DNA from: CAVRRZ01 sp963723745
GTDB lineage: Bacteria; Actinomycetota; Actinomycetes; Mycobacteriales; Geodermatophilaceae
DNA: 64,000 nt
Reading direction: 5' to 3'
Assembly (NCBI GenBank): GCA_963723745.1
Contig: CAVRRZ010000001.1
Location: 1,054,001-1,118,000, forward strand
Below, one piece after another: positions 1 through 8,023 of this stretch (the first letter of the stretch is position 1; every line of letters begins with the position of its first letter). The notes beneath the pieces were generated by a model, which was given only the letters and a program-made list of their open reading frames with translations, was not told where the DNA came from and made no database searches. Position numbers and translations under genes: made by a program.

Positions 1-1
1 G

Positions 2-604
2 GGGGCCTCGGCGGTGTTCATGCCGACCTGGGGCTCGGCGAGCGATCGCGAGCACGGCGGCTTCCACAAGCGGCTGGCCGAGTCGTTCGAGCACTTCGAC
101 CCGGCGCGGCTGTCGGCCACCGCGATCGTCGACGACGCCGGGGCCCTGATCGCTCCGGCGCACGAGGTCCTGCGGCTGTGCCACGAGCGCGGGCTGATGC
201 TCTCGACCGGGCACATCGGCTGGCGGGAATCGCTGGCGCTGGCCCAGGAGGCCAACCGGCTCGGCTTCGAGCGGCTGGTCCTCGCCCACCCACTCTCGGT
301 CTCGGTGGACGCCCCGCACGACGCCGTCTCCGAGATCACCCGGCTCGGTGCCTACGCCGAGTTCTGCTGGCCGACGGTCTCGCCCGGACGCCGCAGCCCC
401 GCCGAGGTGATCGGCCTCGTCCGCGAGATCGGGGCGGCGCGCACGATCCTCACCAGCGACTACTTCGGCGGCGCGGGGCCCTCGCCGTCCGACCTGCTGC
501 GCATGCTGGCCGGTGTCCTCTACGACAACGGACTGTCGACCGACGAGATCCGCACCGCCGCCGTGACCAACCCCGCCTTCCTCCTCGGCCTCGACGGCCG
601 TTAG
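2..604 (+). CDS. DUF6282-like amidohydrolase-fold protein, 3' part
   Basis: The frame is open from the left edge, so the N-terminus lies outside the window. About 200 residues are visible and they align end to end with the C-terminal two thirds of the intact protein at 12136-13056, roughly 60% identical by eye. Shared blocks include PTWGS, LSTGH, HPLS, CWPTVSPGR and LTSDYF; the His and Asp residues in them look like metal ligands of an amidohydrolase-type barrel. The family is known mainly as DUF6282, with no proven reaction. The stop codon is TAG, so UAG still terminates here even though the same organism appears to read a UAG as selenocysteine in fdhA. It lies just upstream of the AAA-cupin operon. 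Confidence 0.8.
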   Translation, partial: GASAVFMPTWGSASDREHGGFHKRLAESFEHFDPARLSATAIVDDAGALIAPAHEVLRLCHERGLMLSTGHIGWRESLALAQEANRLGFERLVLAHPLSVSVDAPHDAVSEITRLGAYAEFCWPTVSPGRRSPAEVIGLVREIGAARTILTSDYFGGAGPSPSDLLRMLAGVLYDNGLSTDEIRTAAVTNPAFLLGLDGR

Positions 605-640
605 TGCACGAATGGCCGGAGCGTCCGGCCGTTCGTGCAC
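604..640 (+). terminator. Palindromic hairpin at the end of the DUF6282 gene
   Basis: A 16-bp stem (GTGCACGAATGGCCGG against CCGGCCGTTCGTGCAC, one mismatch) with a 5-nt loop begins at the stop codon. There is no T run, as is common in actinobacteria. It belongs to the GGCCGTTCGT palindrome family also found at 34361-34450 and 56634-56669. Confidence 0.65.
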
Positions 641-694
641 GAATGGCCAGGTCGGCGCCGAGCCGGTGTTGACCGCGTCACACCGGCGTGCCTA

Positions 695-705
695 TGGTCT
701 GACCA
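695..705. promoter_or_regulatory. FadR/GntR-type operator TGGT-CTG-ACCA
   Basis: A perfect TGGT-N3-ACCA dyad lies 35 bp upstream of the chosen AAA ATPase start. The same or a near-identical dyad lies upstream of five other transcription units in the island (4990, 14245, 17320, 24554, 31900). The E. coli FadR operator core, TGGTCCGACCA, has the same layout. Its position near the expected promoter suggests repression by an FCD-type GntR regulator, which is not in this window. Confidence 0.6.
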
Positions 706-739
706 ACAGTCCAATGCCGCCCCAGGGGGTCCTCAGCGC

Positions 740-2782
740 GTGAGCTCGCAGCCCGTCGTCGAGACCGCCCAGGTCGAGCTGCTCGACCGCAGTCGCCACC
801 CCGACGGGCGCAGCGCCACCCTCGACCCCGCGCTGACCGCCGCACTCGGACTGGGGGCCGGTGACCGGCTGCTCGTCCGTGCCGGCGGCGGCCGGGCGGC
901 CGTCGTCCGGCTCGAGGCCGCCCCGCCGGAGGACGACGGCAGCGACGTCGTCCGGCTGGACGCGCTCACCCGGCGCGCCATCGGCGCGCGGGTCGGTACG
1001 GACGTCGAGATCGAGGCCGCCCGCCCGGCCGAGGCGGCCCGGGTGCGGCTCGACACCTCCGCACCGGTCGACCGGCAGGTCCTCCGGACGGCGCTGGCCG
1101 ACGTCGCCCTCGCCGCCGGTGCCGCGCTCGCCCTCCCGATCGGTCCGCAGGGCAGCCAGGTCGTCGTCCGCGTGGCCGAGGGCGAGGGCCTCGTCGGCCC
1201 GGCGACCGAGCTGCTCGCGGAGCCGGCCGACCTCAAGGAGCTCACCCACCCCGTCAACGCCGGCCTGGCCGACGTCGGCGGGCTCGGCACCGCGGTCGAC
1301 GAGCTGCGCGAGGTCATCCAGCTGGCCATCACCCGGCCCGAGGTGCTGACCCGGCTGGGCATCACGCCCGCGCGCGGCGTGATCCTGCACGGCCCGCCCG
1401 GCAGCGGGAAGACGCTGCTGTGCCGCAGCCTCGCTGGCGAGCTGGACGCCGCCTTCTACTACATCTCCGGCCCGGAGGTCGTCGGCAGCCTGCACGGTCA
1501 GACCGAGGAGAGCCTGCGGGCGGTGTTCGCCGACGCGGCCGACCACGCCCCGGCGATCATCTGCATCGACGAGATCGACGCGCTCACCCGCAACCGGCGC
1601 GCGCTGTCCAGCCACGCCGACCTGCGCGCGGTCGCGCAGCTGCTCTCGCTCATGGACGGCCTGCGGCGGGCGAAGGGCGTCTTCGTCGTCGGCACCACCA
1701 ACCAGGTCGAGCTGATCGACCCCGCGTTCCGCCGTCCGGGCCGGTTCGACCGCGAGATCGAGATCGCCGAGCCCGACGAGCGGGCGCGGCTGGAGATCCT
1801 CGCCGTCCAGACCCGGTCGATGCCGCTGTCGGCCGACGCGCGGGACGTGCTGCCGGAGCTCGCCGCCGCGACCGTCGGGTTCAACGGGGCCGATCTCGCC
1901 GCCGTCGCCCAGCGCGCCGGGTTCTCGGCCCTGCGCCGGATCACGCACGCGGGCGGCCTCCGCGGCGCCACCGCCGCCCTGGACACCAGCGAGGCGGTCA
2001 CCGCGCAGGACCTGCGCGACGCCAGAGCGGCGGTCCAGCCCGCCGGCGTCCGCGACTCGCACTTCGTCACCCTCGCCCCCCGCACCCTGGCCGGGCGGAC
2101 GCCGGCCCTGGACCGGCTGCGCCAGATCAGCGCGGTCGCTCTCGGGGCCGAGCCGGCGAGTGGCTCCGGCGTGCTGGTGACCGGCCCTAGCGGCGTCGGC
2201 AAGACCGCCACCGTGGCGACCCTCGCCCGCGACCTCGGCCTGCGGCTGGTCGTCGTCACCGGGCCCGAGCTGGCCAGCCGCTGGCTCGGCGACACCGAGG
2301 AGTCCGTCCGCGGCCTGGCCAAGATGACCAAGCGGATGCGCCCGAGCCTGCTGCTGCTCGACCACCTTGAGGCGATGGCCCCGCGGCGCACCGAGGGCCG
2401 CGACCCCGGCGACATCCGCATCGTGGGTCAGCTCGCGGCGATCCTCACCGAGCTGACCAGCACCGAGGGCGTGATGGTCGTCGGCGCCACCTCGCGGCCC
2501 GAGCTCGTCGACGACCTGGTGCTCGGCGCCACCGGCCTGCGGCTGCGCGTCGACGTCCCGATGCCGGACGACGACGACCGCGCCGCCGTCCTCGCCGCCC
2601 GCCTCGCCGACGCCGGGGTGGACCTCCCGGACGACGACGTGCGGGCCCTGGCCAAGGCCGGCGAGGGCCTGACCCCCGGCGACCTCGTGCTCGCCACCGA
2701 ACTCGCGATCTCGAGCGGCCGGCCGGTCGCCGACGCGATCGCCTCTGAACTGACCGCACTTTCCCGGGAGGACCGGCGATGA
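740..2782 (+). CDS. Two-domain CDC48/VCP-like AAA ATPase
   Basis: This 680-residue protein has a CDC48-type double-psi-barrel N-region (about residues 15-95) followed by two AAA modules. Module 1 has Walker A GPPGSGKT near residue 218, Walker B CIDEID near 277 and an arginine-finger region (FRRPGRFDRE). Module 2 has Walker A GPSGVGKT near 482, but its Walker B reads LLLLDHLEA, with His in place of the catalytic Glu, so the second ring is probably not hydrolytic. GTG 740 is preferred to GTG 635 because an AGGGGGT ribosome site lies 10 nt before it and the N-domain begins there. It overlaps the next cupin gene by ATGA. A remodelling role for the cupin or hydantoinase enzymes is inferred from position only. 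Confidence 0.85.
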   Translation: MSSQPVVETAQVELLDRSRHPDGRSATLDPALTAALGLGAGDRLLVRAGGGRAAVVRLEAAPPEDDGSDVVRLDALTRRAIGARVGTDVEIEAARPAEAARVRLDTSAPVDRQVLRTALADVALAAGAALALPIGPQGSQVVVRVAEGEGLVGPATELLAEPADLKELTHPVNAGLADVGGLGTAVDELREVIQLAITRPEVLTRLGITPARGVILHGPPGSGKTLLCRSLAGELDAAFYYISGPEVVGSLHGQTEESLRAVFADAADHAPAIICIDEIDALTRNRRALSSHADLRAVAQLLSLMDGLRRAKGVFVVGTTNQVELIDPAFRRPGRFDREIEIAEPDERARLEILAVQTRSMPLSADARDVLPELAAATVGFNGADLAAVAQRAGFSALRRITHAGGLRGATAALDTSEAVTAQDLRDARAAVQPAGVRDSHFVTLAPRTLAGRTPALDRLRQISAVALGAEPASGSGVLVTGPSGVGKTATVATLARDLGLRLVVVTGPELASRWLGDTEESVRGLAKMTKRMRPSLLLLDHLEAMAPRRTEGRDPGDIRIVGQLAAILTELTSTEGVMVVGATSRPELVDDLVLGATGLRLRVDVPMPDDDDRAAVLAARLADAGVDLPDDDVRALAKAGEGLTPGDLVLATELAISSGRPVADAIASELTALSREDRR

Positions 2783-3354
2783 CCGACCAGCGGATGCGCA
2801 GAGCAGCCGAGCCCGAGCCGGAGGAGGGCGACACCCGGCTCTACGAGCCGATGATCTACGAGCACTCGTTCAAGGTGCACGACCGCATGCGCAACGGCCG
2901 GGTCGTCGTCCGGGACGGCGAGCGGCAGTGGGACATGCACCGCCAGGCCAACTCCAAGCGGTACATGTCCCCGCTGGAGCCCGACCTGCAGGACACCTGC
3001 CTGCAGAGCTGGGAGATCTTCCGGCAGGTGTTCCCGGAGCGCTCGGGCCGGCACCGCCACCAGGGCGGGCTGGTGATCTTCATCCTCGCCGGCAAGGGCT
3101 ACTCGGTCTACGACGGCGAGCGGCACGACTGGGAGGCCGGCGACCTGCTCCTGCTGCCCATGACGCCCGGCGGCATCGAGCACCAGCACTTCAACACCGA
3201 TCCCGAGCAGCCCGCGGAGTGGATCGCGTTCATCTACTGGCCGTTCTTCGACCACGGGGGGTGCGAGATCATCCAGATCGAGTCGTCGCCGCTGTACGAG
3301 GCCTACATCGCGCGCAAGCAGAACCAGGCCCAGTCGTTCCGGGCGGGTGAGTGA
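2779..3354 (+). CDS. Single-domain cupin protein
   Basis: A 191-residue protein with one cupin barrel at about residues 75-155. The first cupin motif carries His92 and His94 (RHRHQGG) and the second carries His135 and His137 (IEHQHFN), enough for a metal site. There is no signal peptide. The start overlaps the AAA gene stop (ATGA), so the two are translationally coupled. It is the first of three consecutive cupin genes; related cupins sit around the EutA-like gene at 28-32 kb. Such cupins may be dioxygenases, isomerases or small-molecule sensors, and the reaction cannot be told from sequence. Confidence 0.85.
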   Translation: MTDQRMRRAAEPEPEEGDTRLYEPMIYEHSFKVHDRMRNGRVVVRDGERQWDMHRQANSKRYMSPLEPDLQDTCLQSWEIFRQVFPERSGRHRHQGGLVIFILAGKGYSVYDGERHDWEAGDLLLLPMTPGGIEHQHFNTDPEQPAEWIAFIYWPFFDHGGCEIIQIESSPLYEAYIARKQNQAQSFRAGE

Positions 3355-3932
3355 CCGTGGCAAAGGAAGCGATGCCTACGTCCGAGGGCCCTGAGGCGGG
3401 GGAAAAGGAAGCTTTGCCTCGTCCCAACCGGCTCGGCCGGCTGATCGACCTCCGCGACAAGCAGCGGGCGCAGTACTCGGCGGGGCAGTCCGTCGTCCGT
3501 GGCGCCGACCTCCCCTGGGAGGACAACGAGCTCGGCCGGCAGAAGTGGTACATGCACCCGGACATGACCGAGAACGCGCTGTCCTCCCTGTTGTTCTGGG
3601 TGCAGGAGCTGCCGCCGGGCGGCAAGAGCGGGCGGCTGTTCTACCAGGGCGGCACGGTCGGCTACGTCTGGGTCGGCCGCGGTTACACGCTGATCGACGA
3701 CGAGCGGCACGACTGGGCGAAGGGCGACGTCCTCAACTTCCCGGTGCGCACCGACGGCATCACCGTCCAGCACGTCAACCTCGACGAGGACGAGCCGGCA
3801 CGGCTGCTGTTCACCGAGCCGGACCTGACCCAGGCGCTCGGCGTCGATCGCGGCAGCGGCTTCCAGCCACTCGCCGAGGGCGAGGAGCCGCCCCGGCCGG
3901 ACGTGGACACCACCCTGAAGCGAGAGGGCTGA
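3351..3932 (+). CDS. Single-domain cupin protein, metal motif degenerate
   Basis: A 193-residue cupin-fold protein. It shares the pattern GYTLIDDERHDWAKGDV with its neighbours but lacks the paired HxH of motif 1 and has only one His in the second motif (VQHVN). It may be a structural partner rather than a metal enzyme. GTG 3351 overlaps the upstream stop as GTGA; an ATG at 3372 is an alternative. It sits between a single-domain and a two-domain cupin gene in the same operon, which suggests that the three products form one assembly (inference). Confidence 0.8.
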   Translation: MTVAKEAMPTSEGPEAGEKEALPRPNRLGRLIDLRDKQRAQYSAGQSVVRGADLPWEDNELGRQKWYMHPDMTENALSSLLFWVQELPPGGKSGRLFYQGGTVGYVWVGRGYTLIDDERHDWAKGDVLNFPVRTDGITVQHVNLDEDEPARLLFTEPDLTQALGVDRGSGFQPLAEGEEPPRPDVDTTLKREG

Positions 3933-3933
3933 C

Positions 3934-4929
3934 ATGGCCGACGGCGAGGGGCGCGTCTTCGTCCGCGAGCTGGTGTCGCAGACCTACGGCCTCGACGAGT
4001 TCCGGCAGCGCCAGCTGGCCGCGCCCCGGGTGCGCAGCCCGAAGGACGACGTGTCGATCCTCGGCAAGGCCGGCTACACCGAGGGTCAGGACGCCTGGTG
4101 GCGGGTGGGTCCGGGCGACGACCCGTTCTGGACGCAGACGCTGCAGGTGCACCTGGTCGAGCTGCCCGCCCGCGGCGCGGCCAAGGGGCACGGGCACCAG
4201 AACGAGGCGCCGTTCTACATCCTCGAGGGCGCCGGCTACGAGATCCACGACGACCAGCGCTACGACTGGACCAAGGGCGACCTCGTCCTGGTGCACACCG
4301 ACTCGGTGCACCAGCACTTCAACCCCTACGACGAGCCCGCGCTGACCCTGGTCATCAAGGCCAAGTCGACCTGGCTGTTCGCCGGCCTGATGCAGCAGGG
4401 CTCGCGCAAGGAGTTCGACGACGACCGGTACGGCGAGCGCCAGGACTGGTCGCAGATCTGGTCGCCGGGAGTCACCAGCCGCAAGAAGATCGTCGGCAAG
4501 GACGACGCGCAGTGGGAGCTGACCCCGCTGGGCCGCAAGCGGGTGCTGTGCGGGCCGGAGCGACCCGACGTCCGCCAGTTCTCCGCCGACGTCTTCGAGC
4601 TCGACATCCCGGCCGGGAGCCGGTCGGGCAAGCACTGGAAGATGGCCGACGAGATCATCTACGTGGTCGAGGGGGCGGGCTACTCGCTGCACTGGGAGGT
4701 GCAGGCCGAGATCGCCGAAAAGTACCACGCGCGGATCGCCGTCGAGCCCACCCGGCACGAGATCGCCAAGGGCGACACCTTGTACATCCCGCAGAACACC
4801 GTCGTCCAGCATTTCGCCGCGGACGGCTCGCCGCTGTTCCTGCTCTCCGCGCAGAACCGGCTGTTCAAGCACTTCGGCTACGACCGCGTCCACTACGTCG
4901 AGCCGGCCCCCGAGTACGCCGCGTCCTGA
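3934..4929 (+). CDS. Two-domain (bi-)cupin protein
   Basis: A 331-residue protein with two cupin barrels. The N-terminal barrel (about 70-145) has GHGHQNE and VHQHFN, a complete metal-ligand set. The C-terminal barrel (about 215-310) has GKHWKMADE and VVQHFA, also plausible. The layout resembles gentisate 1,2-dioxygenase-type bicupins but lacks a diagnostic match. The start follows the previous stop by 1 nt with a GAGAGGG ribosome site. It is the last gene of the AAA-cupin operon; the palindrome at 4931-4958 follows directly. Confidence 0.82.
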   Translation: MADGEGRVFVRELVSQTYGLDEFRQRQLAAPRVRSPKDDVSILGKAGYTEGQDAWWRVGPGDDPFWTQTLQVHLVELPARGAAKGHGHQNEAPFYILEGAGYEIHDDQRYDWTKGDLVLVHTDSVHQHFNPYDEPALTLVIKAKSTWLFAGLMQQGSRKEFDDDRYGERQDWSQIWSPGVTSRKKIVGKDDAQWELTPLGRKRVLCGPERPDVRQFSADVFELDIPAGSRSGKHWKMADEIIYVVEGAGYSLHWEVQAEIAEKYHARIAVEPTRHEIAKGDTLYIPQNTVVQHFAADGSPLFLLSAQNRLFKHFGYDRVHYVEPAPEYAAS

Positions 4930-4930
4930 C

Positions 4931-4958
4931 CCCGGCCTTTATGGCCATAAAGGCCGGG
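4931..4958. terminator. Intergenic palindrome, family A
   Basis: A perfect 28-bp palindrome centred on CCTTTATGGCCATAAAGG starts 2 nt after the cupin stop. The same core recurs at 11804, 31953, 33175, 33239 and 35525, always at or between gene ends. It is a likely factor-independent terminator or a repeated extragenic palindrome. Confidence 0.7.
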
Positions 4959-4989
4959 CACCTGGCGGGTGGGTGGGCTAACGGTCTGT

Positions 4990-5000
4990 TGGTAGGACCA
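4990..5000. promoter_or_regulatory. FadR/GntR-type operator TGGT-AGG-ACCA
   Basis: A perfect dyad, flanked as TTGGTAGGACCAA, 85 bp upstream of the 5085 start. It is identical in its 11-bp core to the site at 31900 before the twin cupin gene. Confidence 0.65.
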
Positions 5001-5084
5001 AGAACTGTGTAGCCTGGCTCACGATTCCGCAGGGCGCCCAGTCCGCCGGTCCGTGTCCCGAGATCCCCTGGAGGACCCCGCCCC

Positions 5085-5942
5085 ATGACCGAAGAGCGCG
5101 CCACCGCCGGAGTGGTCGGACTGGGCGCCATGGGCCGCCCCGCGGCCGAGTACCTCGCCGCCTCCGAGTTCGGCACCTTCGCCTACGACCTGGACGACGC
5201 GGCGCTGGCGGCCATCGAGAAGAAGGGCGCGACGCCGACGGCGTCGCTGCGCGAGCTCGCCGAGCGGTCCACGGTGGTCTTCGTGTTCGTCCCCTCGGAC
5301 GACGACGTCCGCAGCGTCTGCCTCGGGGACGACGGGCTGGTGGCCGGCGCGCAGCCGGGGTCGGTCGTCGTCATCTGCTCGAGCGCCCTGCCCGAGACCT
5401 GCGAGGCGATCGCCGCGGCCGGGCGGGACAAGGGGGTCGACGTGCTCGACGCCGCGCTCACCGGCGGCGTGCGCGGCGCGGAGGCCGGGGAGATCAACCT
5501 GCTGGTCGGCGGCGACGAGGCGGTGCTCGACCGCGTCCGCCCCCTGCTCGGGCCCTGGTGCGGGAGCGTCCACCACCTCGGCGGCCTCGGGGCCGGTCAG
5601 GTCGGCAAGACGGTCAACAACCTGGTGCACTGGGCGCAGATCTCGGCGATCAACGAGGCCCTGCGCTTCGGCCAGCGGCTCGGCGTGGCCCCGACCAAGC
5701 TGCGCGAGGCGCTCAAGGACGGCCCGACCGACAGCCGGACGCTGCGCGAGATCGAGCAGATGCGTTTCACCTGGCACAAGAAGGACCTGGCCAACGCGTT
5801 CGCCATGGCGCAGACCGTCGAGCCGCCGATCGAGCTGCCGGTGGCCGCGACCGCCCGCGAGCAGATGCTGTCGATCACCGTCGACTCGGTCGCCGCCCTG
5901 CTGCGCGACGAGACGCCCGCCGAGAAGCAGGAGAACGCCTGA
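5085..5942 (+). CDS. 3-hydroxyisobutyrate dehydrogenase-like NAD(P) oxidoreductase
   Basis: A 285-residue beta-hydroxyacid dehydrogenase. The Rossmann motif GLGAMGRPAA lies near residue 13, the substrate signature appears as DAALTGGVRGAEAG near 127, the catalytic Lys is in GQVGKTVNNL near 177, and a KKDL segment follows. Family members interconvert a 3-hydroxyacid and a semialdehyde (3-hydroxyisobutyrate, tartronate semialdehyde, 2-hydroxymethylglutarate). The start has a GGAGG site. The stop overlaps the hydantoinase A start (ATGA). It leads the operon that carries hydantoinase A/B and nitrile hydratase, so it probably handles a semialdehyde of that pathway. Confidence 0.85.
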   Translation: MTEERATAGVVGLGAMGRPAAEYLAASEFGTFAYDLDDAALAAIEKKGATPTASLRELAERSTVVFVFVPSDDDVRSVCLGDDGLVAGAQPGSVVVICSSALPETCEAIAAAGRDKGVDVLDAALTGGVRGAEAGEINLLVGGDEAVLDRVRPLLGPWCGSVHHLGGLGAGQVGKTVNNLVHWAQISAINEALRFGQRLGVAPTKLREALKDGPTDSRTLREIEQMRFTWHKKDLANAFAMAQTVEPPIELPVAATAREQMLSITVDSVAALLRDETPAEKQENA

Positions 5943-8023
5943 TGTCGCAGTACCGCGTCGCCGTCGACACCGGCGGCACCTTCACCGACTTCGTGTACCT
6001 GCGCGAGGACACCGGTGAGCTCTCGATCGCCAAGCGGTTGTCCACCCCGCACGACCCGTCGGTGGCGATCATGGAGGGCGTCGAGCACCTGCTCGGCCGC
6101 TCCGACGCCGAGGGAGTCACGTACTTCTGCCACGGGACCACGGTCGGCACGAACGCGCTGCTCGAGGAGAAGGGCGTGCGCACCGGCCTGCTCGTCACCG
6201 AGGGGTTCCGCGGCATCTACGAGGTGATGGAGCAGTCGCGGCCGCACGGGCCGGCGCTGTTCGACCTCAACTACGCCAAGCCGGCGCTGCTCGCCCCGCA
6301 GAGCCGCACCGGTGAGGTGCGGGAGCGGGTCGACTACCGCGGCGAGGAGCTCGTGCCCCTCGACGAAGAGGCCCTGCGGACGACGCTGCGCGGGCTGGCC
6401 GGCGAGCAGATCGAGTCGATCGCCGTCTGCCTGCTGTTCAGCTACCTCTACCCGGCGCACGAGCAGCGGGTCCGCGAGATCGTCGCCGAGGAGCTGCCCG
6501 GCACGGTCGTCTCGCTGTCCTCGGACGTGCTGCCGCAGATCCGCGAGTACGCCCGCCTGTCGACGACGGTGGTCAACGCCTACCTGCAGCCGATCCTCGA
6601 GCGCTACCTGCACAACCTGCGCACCCGGCTGGTCGAGGTGGGCGTCACCACGGCGCAGGCCTACGTCATGCAGTCCAACGGGGGGACGGCGACCTTCGAC
6701 AAGGCCGCGCAGAAGGCGGCCGCCACGCTGCTGTCCGGCCCGGCCGGCGGGGTGACCGCAGGCGCGCGGCTGTCCCGCATGTGCGGCGTCAACAACATCA
6801 TCACCTTCGACATGGGCGGCACGTCCTGCGACGTCGCCCTGATCGAGGGCGGCGCGCCGCGGCTGACCAACGGCGGGCTGATCGCCGGCCGCCAGGTGGC
6901 GCTGCCCAGCCTCGACATCGACACGGTCAGCGCCGGAGGCGGCACCCTCGCCGGCGTCGACGCCCAGGGCGTGCTCAAGGTCGGCCCGGACAGCGCGGGC
7001 TCGGTGCCCGGTCCCGCCTGCTACGGCCGCGGCGGCACCCGCCCCACGGTCACCGACGCCAGCCTGGTGCTGGGCTACCTCTCGGCCCGGTCCCGGCTGG
7101 GCGGCTCGCTGGCGCTGGACACCGACGCCGCGGTCTCCGCCGTCAGGGAGCACGTGGCCGACCCGCTGGGCATGGACCCGGTCGACGCGGCCAAGGGCAT
7201 CGTCGACATCGTCAACATCCAGATGGAGGAGGCCATCAAGGGCATCTCCACCATGCGCGGCTACGACCTGCGCGACTTCACCCTGGTCGGCTTCGGCGGC
7301 GCGGGCCCGGTGCACACCGCCGCGATGATGGAGGACCTGCACATGGCCGGGGCGCTGATCCCGGCGCACCCCGGCGTGCTCTCGGCGCTGGGCCTGATGA
7401 TGGCCGACGTCCAGCACGACTACGTGCGCTCCCGGCTCGACGCGCTCGACGAACTCACCGGGCCGGACATGCTGGCGATCGTCGACGACCTGGTCGCCGC
7501 CGCCCGCGCCGACCTCGCCGACGAGGGGTTCGCCGACGAGTCGGTCGAGATCGACTACACCCTCGACATGCGCTACCGCGGCCAGGGCTACGAGGTGCCG
7601 GTCAAGGTCTCCCGCAGCGCGCTGGAGAACGGCGACACCGCCACGATGCGCAAGGCCTTCGACGCCGAGCACCTCGACCGGTTCGGCCACGCCGCCCCGG
7701 AGGAGCCGGTGGAGGTCGTCTCCTACCGGGTCACCGGCCGCGGCCTGGTGCCCGAGGTGAAGCTGCTCGAGCACGAGCCGGTCGGGCGGCCGCTCGCCGA
7801 GGCCCAGGTCGACACCCGCGCGGTCCGCTTCGGCGACGCGACCGTCGACACCCCCATCTACGCGCGCGAGCTGCTCGACGTGGGCGTGACGTTCACCGGC
7901 CCGGCGATCGTCGACCAGGAGGACACCACGGTCGTCGTCCTGCCCGGGCAGCACGTCGAGGTCGACCGCTGGCGCAACCTGCGCATCTCGCCGGCTCCCA
8001 AGGCCCAGGAGGCTGCCAAGTGA
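5942..8023 (+). CDS. hyuA: Hydantoinase/oxoprolinase family subunit A
   Basis: A 693-residue protein of the HyuA / 5-oxoprolinase N-half family. The ASKHA-type phosphate loop VAVDTGGTFTDF lies at residue 6, followed by CHGTTVGTNALLE near 62 and FDMGGTSCDVALI near 291. Family members couple ATP hydrolysis to opening of hydantoins or 5-oxoproline; related acetone and acetophenone carboxylase subunits use the same module. The 3' end overlaps hyuB (GTGA), so the two subunits are made together. Which ring or ketone is the substrate cannot be read from sequence. The neighbouring nitrile hydratase and amidase-like hydrolases point to an N-containing compound. Confidence 0.9.
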   Translation: MSQYRVAVDTGGTFTDFVYLREDTGELSIAKRLSTPHDPSVAIMEGVEHLLGRSDAEGVTYFCHGTTVGTNALLEEKGVRTGLLVTEGFRGIYEVMEQSRPHGPALFDLNYAKPALLAPQSRTGEVRERVDYRGEELVPLDEEALRTTLRGLAGEQIESIAVCLLFSYLYPAHEQRVREIVAEELPGTVVSLSSDVLPQIREYARLSTTVVNAYLQPILERYLHNLRTRLVEVGVTTAQAYVMQSNGGTATFDKAAQKAAATLLSGPAGGVTAGARLSRMCGVNNIITFDMGGTSCDVALIEGGAPRLTNGGLIAGRQVALPSLDIDTVSAGGGTLAGVDAQGVLKVGPDSAGSVPGPACYGRGGTRPTVTDASLVLGYLSARSRLGGSLALDTDAAVSAVREHVADPLGMDPVDAAKGIVDIVNIQMEEAIKGISTMRGYDLRDFTLVGFGGAGPVHTAAMMEDLHMAGALIPAHPGVLSALGLMMADVQHDYVRSRLDALDELTGPDMLAIVDDLVAAARADLADEGFADESVEIDYTLDMRYRGQGYEVPVKVSRSALENGDTATMRKAFDAEHLDRFGHAAPEEPVEVVSYRVTGRGLVPEVKLLEHEPVGRPLAEAQVDTRAVRFGDATVDTPIYARELLDVGVTFTGPAIVDQEDTTVVVLPGQHVEVDRWRNLRISPAPKAQEAAK

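Noticed and set aside
6781..8019. Long plus-strand frame running into hyuB
   Set aside because: It is an out-of-frame reading of hyuA, Arg/Pro-rich, and joins the true hyuB frame only at GTG 8020.
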